DNA of 64,000 nucleotides, from assembly GCF_001613165.1 (NCBI RefSeq), contig NZ_BDBV01000035.1, positions 102,886-166,885 on the forward strand. The letters are read 5' to 3'. Positions within the stretch are counted from its first letter, which is position 1. Each line of letters starts with the position of its first letter. Below, piece by piece: positions 56,018 through 62,414 of the stretch. Position numbers and translations under genes: made by a program. The stretch comes from Nocardia mexicana NBRC 108244 (lineage in GTDB: Bacteria > Actinomycetota > Actinomycetes > Mycobacteriales > Mycobacteriaceae). The notes under the pieces are model-generated. The model was not told the origin of the DNA and did not search any database. It worked only from the letters and a program-made list of their open reading frames with translations.

Positions 56018-56365
56018 ATGGTAGACCGCATCGAATTGGACCCGGCGAAATTGCGCGAGGCGGCAGCGGAGTTCGAGGACATCGCCGAACGGTGTCGGCG
56101 AACAGTGGACAAGTTGCAAGACGCGATCCAGAGCAGGGGACAGGTTTGGGGAGATGACAAGATCGGCGAGAAGTTTGCCAAGGGTGAGCAGGGGTATGAG
56201 AGTGGCCGAGACAATATGATCGAAGCGATCGACGGCCGGATCTCACTCCTCAATGACAACGCGAATCAGATTCGTCAGGCTGCGGAGGAGTTCGAATGCG
56301 TCGAGGATCGCTCTCGCGACATGCTCGCCCCACGAGTTCAATCGCGTCGGCATCCGACAGGGTAA
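56018..56365 (+). CDS. WXG100-like type VII secretion substrate
   Basis: 115 residues, mostly helical. First helix DRIELDPAKLREAAAEFEDI, a central turn GQVWGDDKIGEKFAKGEQGY with a W-G motif like the WxG bend, then a second helix. ATG at 56018 preceded by AAAGGG. The last ~15 residues differ from the compact Esx ends. It stands apart from the Esx pair near eccA, 5.6 kb away, and follows prpE by 78 bp. Confidence 0.7.
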   Translation: MVDRIELDPAKLREAAAEFEDIAERCRRTVDKLQDAIQSRGQVWGDDKIGEKFAKGEQGYESGRDNMIEAIDGRISLLNDNANQIRQAAEEFECVEDRSRDMLAPRVQSRRHPTG

Positions 56366-56450
56366 AAGTGGACTGAACCGCAGAAATGGCCTTGTCGAAA
56401 GAAGCTCAGAACCGTTCCGATGCACCGTAATCGGACAACACGCTAACAGC

Positions 56451-56483
56451 GACGGCCCCGCCATCGGCGGGGCCGTCGATTTT
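56451..56483 (+). terminator. Rho-independent terminator after the WXG100-like gene
   Basis: A 12-bp stem GACGGCCCCGCC (56451-56462) pairs with 56466-56477 across ATC, followed by GATTTT. A clean intrinsic terminator 86 bp past the stop. Confidence 0.9.
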
Positions 56484-56637
56484 CAACGTCCGCTCGAGAA
56501 CTCTGGGCGAGCGGGCCCCACCCAGCAACAACGACAGCACAGTATCCGCACCGTCCCGGACTGCGCTGCGCCGCGAACCTGCCGGCGTGCCTTACAGAGA
56601 GCGAAGCAGTACCAGACCATGACCGGAGCCATCGACA

Positions 56638-56865
56638 CTACGGTCGTCTGGACAGCGAAAACGTCACGATTGCCTGCACGAACAGCGCCAATGCGGTCGT
56701 TGCGCCAAGCAGGACATCGATCTCCGGACGGGTGAGCTCATGCAGTGCAGTCGCCGCCCTTCTGCTGACGAGGACACAGACCCAGAACCCGATTCCCGCG
56801 ACCATCGCACTCGGCACACCGGCCACTGCGGGTGGCGATGGAACCCGGATGGATAGGCCCCTCAA
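56638..56865 (-). CDS. Possible small membrane protein
   Basis: 75 residues with two hydrophobic segments (AMVAGIGFWVCVLVS and LLGATTALALFVQAIVTF) separated by RRAATALHELTRPEIDV. This two-helix hairpin layout looks real, but no family is known and the ribosome binding site is weak. The start could be the ATG at 56805 (MVAGIGFWVC). Low confidence. Confidence 0.4.
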   Translation of the reverse strand: MRGLSIRVPSPPAVAGVPSAMVAGIGFWVCVLVSRRAATALHELTRPEIDVLLGATTALALFVQAIVTFSLSRRP

Positions 56866-56876
56866 CCTATGTCGAG

Positions 56877-56920
56877 GGCCTCGACCACCAGATGTGCTGC
56901 CGTTCCTGGTGGTCGAGGCC
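56877..56920 (-). terminator. Hairpin terminator for the 57002-57268 gene
   Basis: A perfect 15-bp inverted repeat: GGCCTCGACCACCAG (56877-56891) with 56906-56920, loop 14 bases. It is 82 bp past the stop of the secreted-protein gene on the minus strand. No T-run. Confidence 0.75.
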
Positions 56921-57001
56921 TCGCGAGAAGAGCGGAACTTCGAACCGTAACCGGCCGCTGGGATGGACGCGACCGGTCAGTGGGCTCAGAGCGTGTTGAC
57001 C

Positions 57002-57268
57002 TCAGGGGAAATGGTTCCCGTTATCTCTGTCGTCATCCGCATTGCCAGGATCGGGCTGCGGGTACTGGATGCCCCCTTCGCGTACGCGGGAGCCCTCGTC
57101 CGGTTTGGACGAGTCAGGGGCGTCAGAGTTGTCGCTCAGAGGGACCTTGACTTGAACTGTGATGGTATCCGCCACGCCCTGGGCGTTCGCTACGGCAGGT
57201 TGTGCGGTGGCGAGTGCAGCGATTACCGCGGCCCCGCCGAGAATGATACCCGATTTCTTCCGGTGCAC
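57002..57268 (-). CDS. Small secreted protein, acidic C-terminal tail
   Basis: 88 residues from the GTG at 57268, with AGGAGC just upstream. Signal peptide VHRKKSGIILGGAAVIAALA with a cut near ANA/QG. The mature part VADTITVQVKVPLSDNSDAP is followed by a low-complexity Asp/Asn/Pro tail (PDPGNADDDRDNGNHFP). No family recognised. It is followed by a strong terminator hairpin. Confidence 0.65.
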   Translation of the reverse strand: MHRKKSGIILGGAAVIAALATAQPAVANAQGVADTITVQVKVPLSDNSDAPDSSKPDEGSRVREGGIQYPQPDPGNADDDRDNGNHFP

Positions 57269-57497
57269 AGTGCTCCTGACTTCTTGTGGTAATTTCCGGC
57301 AGTTTTGGAAAGTGGTCAAACTCCATTACAGCCCAGGTGGTCCGAACGGAGATTCCGTGCTGCCGGACAATATGTACCTGGGTAGATCCATCAAAAGCAT
57401 CAGCCACATCATCGTGTACTCCTTTGGGTAGATGATGTCCGGGCGGCGCGCCCGCGAACCATCGCGTACACCCAGCGCTGCGACGGCTGACGTTGGT
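57269..57497. other. Intergenic region
   Basis: About 230 bp containing the upstream region of the secreted-protein gene. No other feature seen. Confidence 0.4.
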
Positions 57498-57528
57498 CAG
57501 GAGCCGCGCACTCGGTGCGTGGCTCCTG
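57498..57528 (-). terminator. Hairpin terminator for the 57536-57775 gene
   Basis: CAGGAGCCGCGCAC (57498-57511) pairs with GTGCGTGGCTCCTG (57515-57528), one G-T pair, loop TCG. It starts 8 bp past the stop of the next gene on the minus strand. Confidence 0.8.
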
Positions 57529-57535
57529 CGATATA

Positions 57536-57775
57536 TCAGCGGACGAGGGTCATCTGGAACTTGTCGCCGACCGGGTCGCACCGGTAGGACCAGCCGTCGG
57601 ACAGCTTGACCGGGTTTCCGTCGACGGTGACCTCGCCGAAGTCGCCCGCGCCGGTGCACTCGCCGATCGTGTTGTACTGCCCTTGAACGACCAGCTCTTC
57701 GGCGTTGGCGGTCGCGGCGCCGCCGGCGACGACGCCGAGGGCCAGGGCGCTGGCGGCAAGTACGGTCTTGAACAT
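57536..57775 (-). CDS. Small secreted protein with two cysteines
   Basis: 79 residues: signal peptide MFKTVLAASALALGVVAGGA, cut near ANA/EE. The mature part QYNTIGECTGAGDFGEVTVD and DGWSYRCDPVGDKFQMTLV has two Cys, likely a disulfide. It resembles, in layout though not closely in sequence, the small protein at 58647-58865. AAGGAAG precedes the ATG at 57775. A 24-bp palindrome lies 16 bases before the start. Confidence 0.75.
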   Translation of the reverse strand: MFKTVLAASALALGVVAGGAATANAEELVVQGQYNTIGECTGAGDFGEVTVDGNPVKLSDGWSYRCDPVGDKFQMTLVR

Positions 57776-57791
57776 CAGATCTTCCTTTCTT

Positions 57792-57815
57792 CGTAGCGGT
57801 CGGGCGACCGCTACG
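57792..57815. promoter_or_regulatory. 24-bp palindrome upstream of secreted-protein gene
   Basis: CGTAGCGGTCG (57792-57802) and CGACCGCTACG (57805-57815), perfect 11-bp arms with two bases between. It lies in the 5' region of the 57536-57775 gene, 17 bases from its ATG. Operator or untranslated-leader hairpin. Confidence 0.6.
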
Positions 57816-57917
57816 GCTACTTCACCAACCCGATCGTGAAGGTTTCATGACCGTTTCGACCGAATTCTCCAGTCGCGTCAGGTCGAGCCTCACCACGGTG
57901 GCGATCGTGCCGGACCC

Positions 57918-57946
57918 AATCGTGATCGGCATGCCCGATCACGATT
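57918..57946. promoter_or_regulatory. 12-5-12 inverted repeat upstream of secreted-protein gene
   Basis: AATCGTGATCGG (57918-57929) and CCGATCACGATT (57935-57946), perfect, five bases apart. It lies 67 bp before the ATG at 58013 and between two divergent secreted-protein genes. A dimeric repressor site is the simplest reading. Confidence 0.65.
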
Positions 57947-58012
57947 CGGTCATAGACGGGGTGATTGTCTGCTGGCTGTTCGGGAACGACTCGTAGAAGG
58001 ACAACTGCCGCA

Positions 58013-58444
58013 ATGAAACTCACTACGTTCGCTGCGACCGCTCTAGCCGCGACGGCTATCGGTGCGACGGCGTTCACCGCACCCGCTGCGTCCGCCAAGC
58101 CGTTGCCGGTCGATCCGGGTGCGCTCGGGCAAGCGATCGCGAGTTCGATCAAGGCCGCGAATAATCGGGAAGCTGCGATCGAGGCCGCCGTCAATCAGGC
58201 GTACTTCGACGAGAGGGAGGAGTTCGGTGTGCTTGCGATGAATTTGCAGCAGCCGCATGACGATTCGAAGCTCGACGTAGCGGGCTACACGAGTTTCGAT
58301 TACGACGGCATTACCTATGGTCTTTACCTGATCGAGGGCGGGCAGTTCACCAACAACGGGGATGGTGGATTTGCCAACTGGCGCTATCGGGGTTTGGTCG
58401 ATCGTCGCGATGGCATGACGGTGTATTTCAAGGATGTGGGCTGA
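58013..58444 (+). CDS. Small secreted protein of unknown function
   Basis: 143 residues. Signal peptide MKLTTFAATALAATAIGATA, cut near ASA/KP (residue 28). The mature part has SIKAANNREAAIEAAVNQAY and GYTSFDYDGITYGLYLIEGG, and ends YRGLVDRRDGMTVYFKDVG. Aromatic-rich, no cysteines. No family recognised. The ATG at 58013 starts the signal peptide. It is divergent from the 57536 gene and followed by a long terminator. Confidence 0.75.
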   Translation: MKLTTFAATALAATAIGATAFTAPAASAKPLPVDPGALGQAIASSIKAANNREAAIEAAVNQAYFDEREEFGVLAMNLQQPHDDSKLDVAGYTSFDYDGITYGLYLIEGGQFTNNGDGGFANWRYRGLVDRRDGMTVYFKDVG

Positions 58445-58515
58445 CACTATAGTCGGCACGCACAGGGGTGGCGAGTGAGTGGGTGTAGCAGCTACCTCAC
58501 GCAGCCTCTCTCGCT

Positions 58516-58547
58516 CGGCCCGGTCGCCGATTGCGGCGACCGGGCCG
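58516..58547. terminator. Strong hairpin between convergent secreted-protein genes
   Basis: A perfect 14-bp stem (58516-58529 with 58534-58547, CGGCCCGGTCGCCG) and ATTG loop. It serves the gene ending at 58444 and perhaps the convergent gene ending at 58647. Confidence 0.8.
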
Positions 58548-58646
58548 GGGTGCATCGTGGATAATGGTGTTGGGGACATCGTGTTACGCATGGAAACATG
58601 TGTGGGAATTCGGTTGCCCCGGAATCTTCGACGAGTCCGGCTTCCG

Positions 58647-58865
58647 TCAGTTGACGAGGTACAGTTCCCAGCTGCTCGAGGGAGCTGGTCGGCATTCGTA
58701 GCGGGTCCAGCCCGGGTGCGCGGGCGTGTCGGCGCCGGCGGCTTCGCAGGCGCCCCGGTTGTCGTATACGCCGTAGCGGATGTCGTCGGCCAGCGCCTGG
58801 GCTCCGCTACCGAACAGTGTGCCGATTGTGAGAGCGGCGAAGGCGGCCGCGATCCGGTTCGACAT
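58647..58865 (-). CDS. Small secreted protein, intact paralogue of the pseudogene at 45499
   Basis: 72 residues: signal peptide MSNRIAAAFAALTIGTLFGS, cut near ALA/DD. The mature part is DIRYGVYDNRGACEAAGADT, then PGWTRYECRPAPSSSWELYLVN, with two cysteines probably forming one disulfide. AAAGGGAG precedes the ATG at 58865. A perfect palindrome (58882-58907) lies just upstream and is shared with the broken copy. It is downstream of the histidine kinase gene on the same strand, with about 60 bp between, but has its own regulatory element. Confidence 0.8.
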   Translation of the reverse strand: MSNRIAAAFAALTIGTLFGSGAQALADDIRYGVYDNRGACEAAGADTPAHPGWTRYECRPAPSSSWELYLVN

Positions 58866-58881
58866 CTGCAGTCTCCCTTTG

Positions 58882-58907
58882 TTGTGGTGGATCACGTTCC
58901 ACCACAA
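58882..58907 (-). promoter_or_regulatory. Perfect 10-6-10 palindrome, conserved upstream of paralogues
   Basis: TTGTGGTGGA (58882-58891) and TCCACCACAA (58898-58907) around TCACGT. On the coding strand AATGCG precedes it and AAAGG follows, as at 45459-45484. It does not match any operator that I recognise. OmpR-type regulators usually bind direct repeats, so a different dimeric regulator is more likely. Confidence 0.75.
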
Positions 58908-58925
58908 CGCATTACAACAGGGCGA

Positions 58926-60254
58926 CTATGATGATTTCGTGACCGCCGGTCCTCTCGTGACCGCGGGGGTGGGGAGTTCGGCGGGCGGCAGCCACAGCGT
59001 GGCGAGGGTGCCGCCGCCTGTGGCAGGTTCTATTGACGCGTTGCCGCCGTGCATGCGCGCCACCCAGCCCACCAGCGACAGGCCGACTCCATGCCGACCA
59101 CCGCGCCCGGCGACCCCGCGCTCGAAGGGGTTGGCCGACATGGTCGGATCGATGCCGGGGCCATGGTCGCGGACGTTGATCCGCCCCTCGGCCACGAACA
59201 CTTCCACGGGGACCAGCCTGTTCACCGCGCCGTGCATGATTGCGTTTTCGAGGAGATTGCGGACAGCGAGACTCAGCAGTTCGGGATCGCCGACCACCAC
59301 CGAGGGTCGTGCGTCGATCGTGAGGCGGGCGTCGCCGAGCTCGTCGGTGACGGCCTCGGCGAGCTGGTCGAGGCGGAGCGGGGTGCGCTCCGGGTCGGCA
59401 ATGCCCGCCTGCATGCGCGCCCGCGTGAGCAGGCCGGTGACGAGCCGGGCCATCCGATCGGCCAGTCCACGCGTCTCGTCGAGCATACGATCGACATCGC
59501 CGGGCGACCGCGGGTGGGATTCAGTTATCAGGCGCATAGTCGTCAGCGGGGTGCGCAGCTCGTGCGCCGCATCGGCGAGGAACTGCTCATGCTCGTCGAG
59601 TACCCGTGCGGCGGCGCGAATGCTGCGTCCCGCCAGCAGATGTCCTGTCGCTGCGGCGGCTGCGACGATGAGCAGCCCACCGAGTACGAGCCCCGCCACC
59701 AGCATCCGGTGTTCACCGGTTCCTGTCATCGGTGGGGCACCCGCCATTACCACCGCGACAAGGTCGTTGTCGGCCCAGAACACCGGCGTCGCAGCGACTC
59801 GGACCGCGGCGCCGGACAGACCCGTCTCGCTGTGCATACGGGTGGCATAAATCTGCCACTCCGACCGGTCCACGGTATCGGAGGCAAGCAGTTCGAGGTC
59901 GGCGTCCGACGGCAGTTGCGTCCGAAGGTAGGTGTGTGCCTGCCGCCAGGGCCCGCTCGCCCCACTGCGAGTGAGGACGGCGACAGCGGCCTGCTGATTG
60001 GCCAGCGAATCGTCGACGATGGTGGCGACATCGATGGTGTGATTTTCGTCGGTGAGCTGCACGGCGCGCGCCAAGCCGCCGGCCACCCGGTCCAGATCGC
60101 GGTCGACACCCTGTGACCGCGACTGGGCATCCAGCGTTGCCGCAACCACGCCGAGCACAGTCATGCACACCGCCGTGATCGCGGTGACCAGCGCCGTCAG
60201 CATCCACCGTGTGCTGCGCAGCCGCGCGAGCGCGGGACGATCGATGGAACTCAT
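58926..60254 (-). CDS. Sensor histidine kinase
   Basis: 442 residues. N-terminal membrane helix (MLTALVTAITAVCMTVLGVV), an extracellular domain of ~120 residues, a second helix (MLVAGLVLGGLLIVAAAAAT) and a HAMP-like linker. The phospho-accepting H-box is FLADAAHELRTPLTTMRL, followed by N-box NLLENAIMHGA, DHGPGID and GVGLSLVGWV. Its ATG overlaps the response-regulator stop (ATGA). The stimulus is unknown. Confidence 0.9.
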   Translation of the reverse strand: MSSIDRPALARLRSTRWMLTALVTAITAVCMTVLGVVAATLDAQSRSQGVDRDLDRVAGGLARAVQLTDENHTIDVATIVDDSLANQQAAVAVLTRSGASGPWRQAHTYLRTQLPSDADLELLASDTVDRSEWQIYATRMHSETGLSGAAVRVAATPVFWADNDLVAVVMAGAPPMTGTGEHRMLVAGLVLGGLLIVAAAAATGHLLAGRSIRAAARVLDEHEQFLADAAHELRTPLTTMRLITESHPRSPGDVDRMLDETRGLADRMARLVTGLLTRARMQAGIADPERTPLRLDQLAEAVTDELGDARLTIDARPSVVVGDPELLSLAVRNLLENAIMHGAVNRLVPVEVFVAEGRINVRDHGPGIDPTMSANPFERGVAGRGGRHGVGLSLVGWVARMHGGNASIEPATGGGTLATLWLPPAELPTPAVTRGPAVTKSS

Positions 60255-60934
60255 GCCCGGGCCGACCCCGCGCCGGTCGCGGCAAGCACGAATCCGGCAC
60301 CGCGCACGGTCTCGATCACCGCCGGCGCTCCGAGCTTTCGACGCAGCTTGGCTACCACCGCGTCCACGACATTGGAGGCGGGTTCGGCCATTTCGTCCCA
60401 GCAACACTCGATGAGTTCGCTGCGTGAGACCACGCCGCCGTGCCGTGCCGCCATCAGCTCCAGTACGGCGAATTCCCTCGGTGTCAGGGACAACAGGATC
60501 CCGCCGCGCTGTACCCGACGGCGCATCCGGTCCAGCTCTATGTCGCCCACCGTGATTCGCGAAGCCGTGGGCTGATCCTGCCGCCGGCACAACGCGCGTA
60601 CGCGCAGGACCAACTCGGGCAAGGCGAACGGCTTGGCCAAATAGTCGTCGGCCCCATTCTCGAACCCCTCGATACGGTCGGCCAGCCCATCGCGGGCGGT
60701 CAGGATCAGCGCGGGCACGGTTTGTCCGGCGGCACGAGCGCCGGCGATCAGATCCAAGCCGTCCCCGTCGGGCAACCCACGGTCGACAACCAGGCAGTCG
60801 TACCGATTGACGGCGACCTTGAAGTCGGCCTCGGCGACATCGGATGCCAGGTCTACAGCGAAACCGGCCGCCTTCAGCCCCTCCACGACCTCACGGCGCA
60901 GCCGTTGGTCGTCCTCCAGCACCAGAACACGCAC
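60251..60934 (-). CDS. OmpR-family response regulator
   Basis: 227 residues. Receiver with acidic pair LEDD (7-9), phospho-acceptor Asp51 in VVDRGLPDGDG, T in LILTARDG and K in DDYLAKPF. Winged helix: LTPREFAVLELMAARHGGVV and ETVRGAGFVLA. It is the first gene of a two-gene operon with the kinase. The small secreted proteins nearby are possible targets. Confidence 0.92.
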   Translation of the reverse strand: MRVLVLEDDQRLRREVVEGLKAAGFAVDLASDVAEADFKVAVNRYDCLVVDRGLPDGDGLDLIAGARAAGQTVPALILTARDGLADRIEGFENGADDYLAKPFALPELVLRVRALCRRQDQPTASRITVGDIELDRMRRRVQRGGILLSLTPREFAVLELMAARHGGVVSRSELIECCWDEMAEPASNVVDAVVAKLRRKLGAPAVIETVRGAGFVLAATGAGSARA

Positions 60935-61619
60935 CGGGCAGACATTAGGCCATTTCTACGCACTGCCCAACCGTCGCAAGGTCTCGATTGGTATCAAATG
61001 ATCGAAAAATTATTCCGCGCGGATCGCGAAGCGGTCCCTACGACTCCTGTTGCACGCGTCGAGAACAGTGTCCACCGCGCCAACTTCGGGCCAGGAGTCC
61101 GGACGGAATGTCCCAGCGTGGATTAAGCATTCATGAAATTCTCATAATCAACCAGCCATAGTCGTCTTGGAACGATCCACCACGGTCGCGTGAACGATAT
61201 CGCGTCGGCTCGCTACCGCAGCCGCTGTCGTTCGAGAGCGACCAGGATGCCATGGTTTACGAGATGGAGCAGCGTCGGCGTGGCGTGGGAGGACCTGTGG
61301 CGCCGGATGGACGACTGGGTCGACGGAGTGCTCGAGGCGCTCGCGCACCCGAACTGGTATGTGCGCGTGCGCGGTTCGGAAGAACAAGTCGCGACGGTAT
61401 GGATAAGAGATTCCATTTGGGCGGGTCCGTTCGGGCCATGTCATACCTGCGCCGACATCGTTCCGGGCCCCGAACCCGGTGGCCCGCAGGCGATGACGGC
61501 GTGACCGGGCCGCCGGACGTAAGGAGGTGCCCGACGCCGTAGCCCAATCGTGAATGTGAATCCGGTCAGATCGAACCGATCTAGAAATCAAGATCATCCG
61601 TAACGAAAGGCTTTGAGAA
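60935..61619. other. Intergenic region with one doubtful small frame
   Basis: A plus-strand frame from the GTG at 61190 to 61504 (104 codons) contains AWEDLWRRMDDWVDGVLEAL and has coding-like codons in its middle, but no family or ribosome binding site is convincing. Just before the Esx gene, AGATCG-AAC-CGATCT (61568-61582) is a short inverted repeat. The esx promoter should lie in 61510-61610. Confidence 0.4.
61190..61504 (+). CDS. Doubtful small protein
   Basis: 104 residues from a GTG, basic N-terminus, then AWEDLWRRMDDWVDGVLEAL and HPNWYVRVRGSEEQVATVWI. Tryptophan-rich, GC-rich third codon positions in the middle part. I do not recognise it. The other frames are less coding-like. May be a real orphan gene or a relic. 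Confidence 0.3.
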   Translation: MNDIASARYRSRCRSRATRMPWFTRWSSVGVAWEDLWRRMDDWVDGVLEALAHPNWYVRVRGSEEQVATVWIRDSIWAGPFGPCHTCADIVPGPEPGGPQAMTA

Positions 61620-61916
61620 ATGTCTATGTTCGGTAATGGCGGAAATGCCGTCGGCGTCCAGACCGCCGGTATCGACAAGGTCGTCTCCGATATGGAGACG
61701 TCGATCCAGAACCTGCGCCAGTCGGTGAATGCCGTCGACGCCGCGTGCGATGAGGTCCGCGCGGGCTGGAAGGGGGAGGCGCAGGACTCGTTCAAGAAGA
61801 CGATGGACGACTGGAACGACGAGTCGGCTCAGCTGAACCAGCGGCTGGATGCGCTGTCGCAAGCCGTGACCTCGGGTAAGTCGACCCTGGTGAAGATGGA
61901 CGAGACCTCCGTCTGA
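61620..61916 (+). CDS. WXG100 protein (EsxB/CFP-10-like position)
   Basis: 98 residues in a helix-turn-helix hairpin. VSDMETSIQNLRQSVNAVDA is the first helix, the bend is RAGWKGEAQDSFKK with the WxG motif (W-K-G), and the second helix follows. AAAGG precedes the ATG. It pairs with the next gene and is secreted as a heterodimer by a type VII system. No YxxxD/E C-terminal signal is obvious in this member. Confidence 0.88.
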   Translation: MSMFGNGGNAVGVQTAGIDKVVSDMETSIQNLRQSVNAVDAACDEVRAGWKGEAQDSFKKTMDDWNDESAQLNQRLDALSQAVTSGKSTLVKMDETSV

Positions 61917-61963
61917 TCCGGTGACGATCCCCTATTTCATTCGACCACAGAGGAATTGAGAAC

Positions 61964-62260
61964 ATGAGCGAGATTCTTTACGACCAAAAGGCCATGGACC
62001 GGCTGTTCGACGAGCTGAAGGCCAACGGCAGCAAGATCAATGGCGAGATCGACGCGCTGCAGTCGGCCGCCAAGTCGTTCCACGACAACCTGGGTGGTGA
62101 GCAGGCCCAGGCCAGCTTCCAGCAGGCCAGCGACAAGATGAACGAGGCGCTGGCGGACACCCGGCAGAAGCTGGATGCCCTGGCGGGAAAGGTCGAGAGC
62201 GCCAAGAATGCGGCGCTGGAGGCGGACGGCCGCGTCGGCGACGGGTTCGCCGGATTCTGA
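61964..62260 (+). CDS. WXG100-like partner lacking the tryptophan
   Basis: 98 residues, 47 bp after the first Esx gene. Helix 1: DRLFDELKANGSKINGEIDA. The bend reads HDNLGGEQAQASFQQ, so the WxG tryptophan is replaced by Leu. Helix 2: MNEALADTRQKLDALAGKVE, with a flexible VGDGFAGF end. Length and layout make it the EsxA-like partner of the preceding protein. The usual AGAAC/GAGG purines precede the ATG. Confidence 0.82.
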   Translation: MSEILYDQKAMDRLFDELKANGSKINGEIDALQSAAKSFHDNLGGEQAQASFQQASDKMNEALADTRQKLDALAGKVESAKNAALEADGRVGDGFAGF

Positions 62261-62290
62261 GTCCGCGCAAGCGGTTTCGATGAGGTCATG

Positions 62291-62325
62291 CCGACGGCCG
62301 ACCGGAGTGGCTGGTCGGCCGTCGG
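62291..62325 (+). terminator. Hairpin between the Esx pair and eccA
   Basis: A perfect 13-bp stem CCGACGGCCGACC (62291-62303) with 62313-62325, loop nine bases. No T-run. It may reduce transcription into eccA so that the two Esx genes are made in excess. Confidence 0.7.
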
Positions 62326-62414
62326 TGTTCGGTCCTGAATTGTCGTGCGGCAACCCGTGGTCGGCCGATGAATGGAAACACAATCATGAACGAGGGTTTC
62401 GGAGTGCGACCGTC

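Noticed and set aside
57817..58194. 125-codon minus-strand frame over the divergent secreted-protein promoter
   Set aside because: It is antisense to a clear signal-peptide gene and has no own signals.
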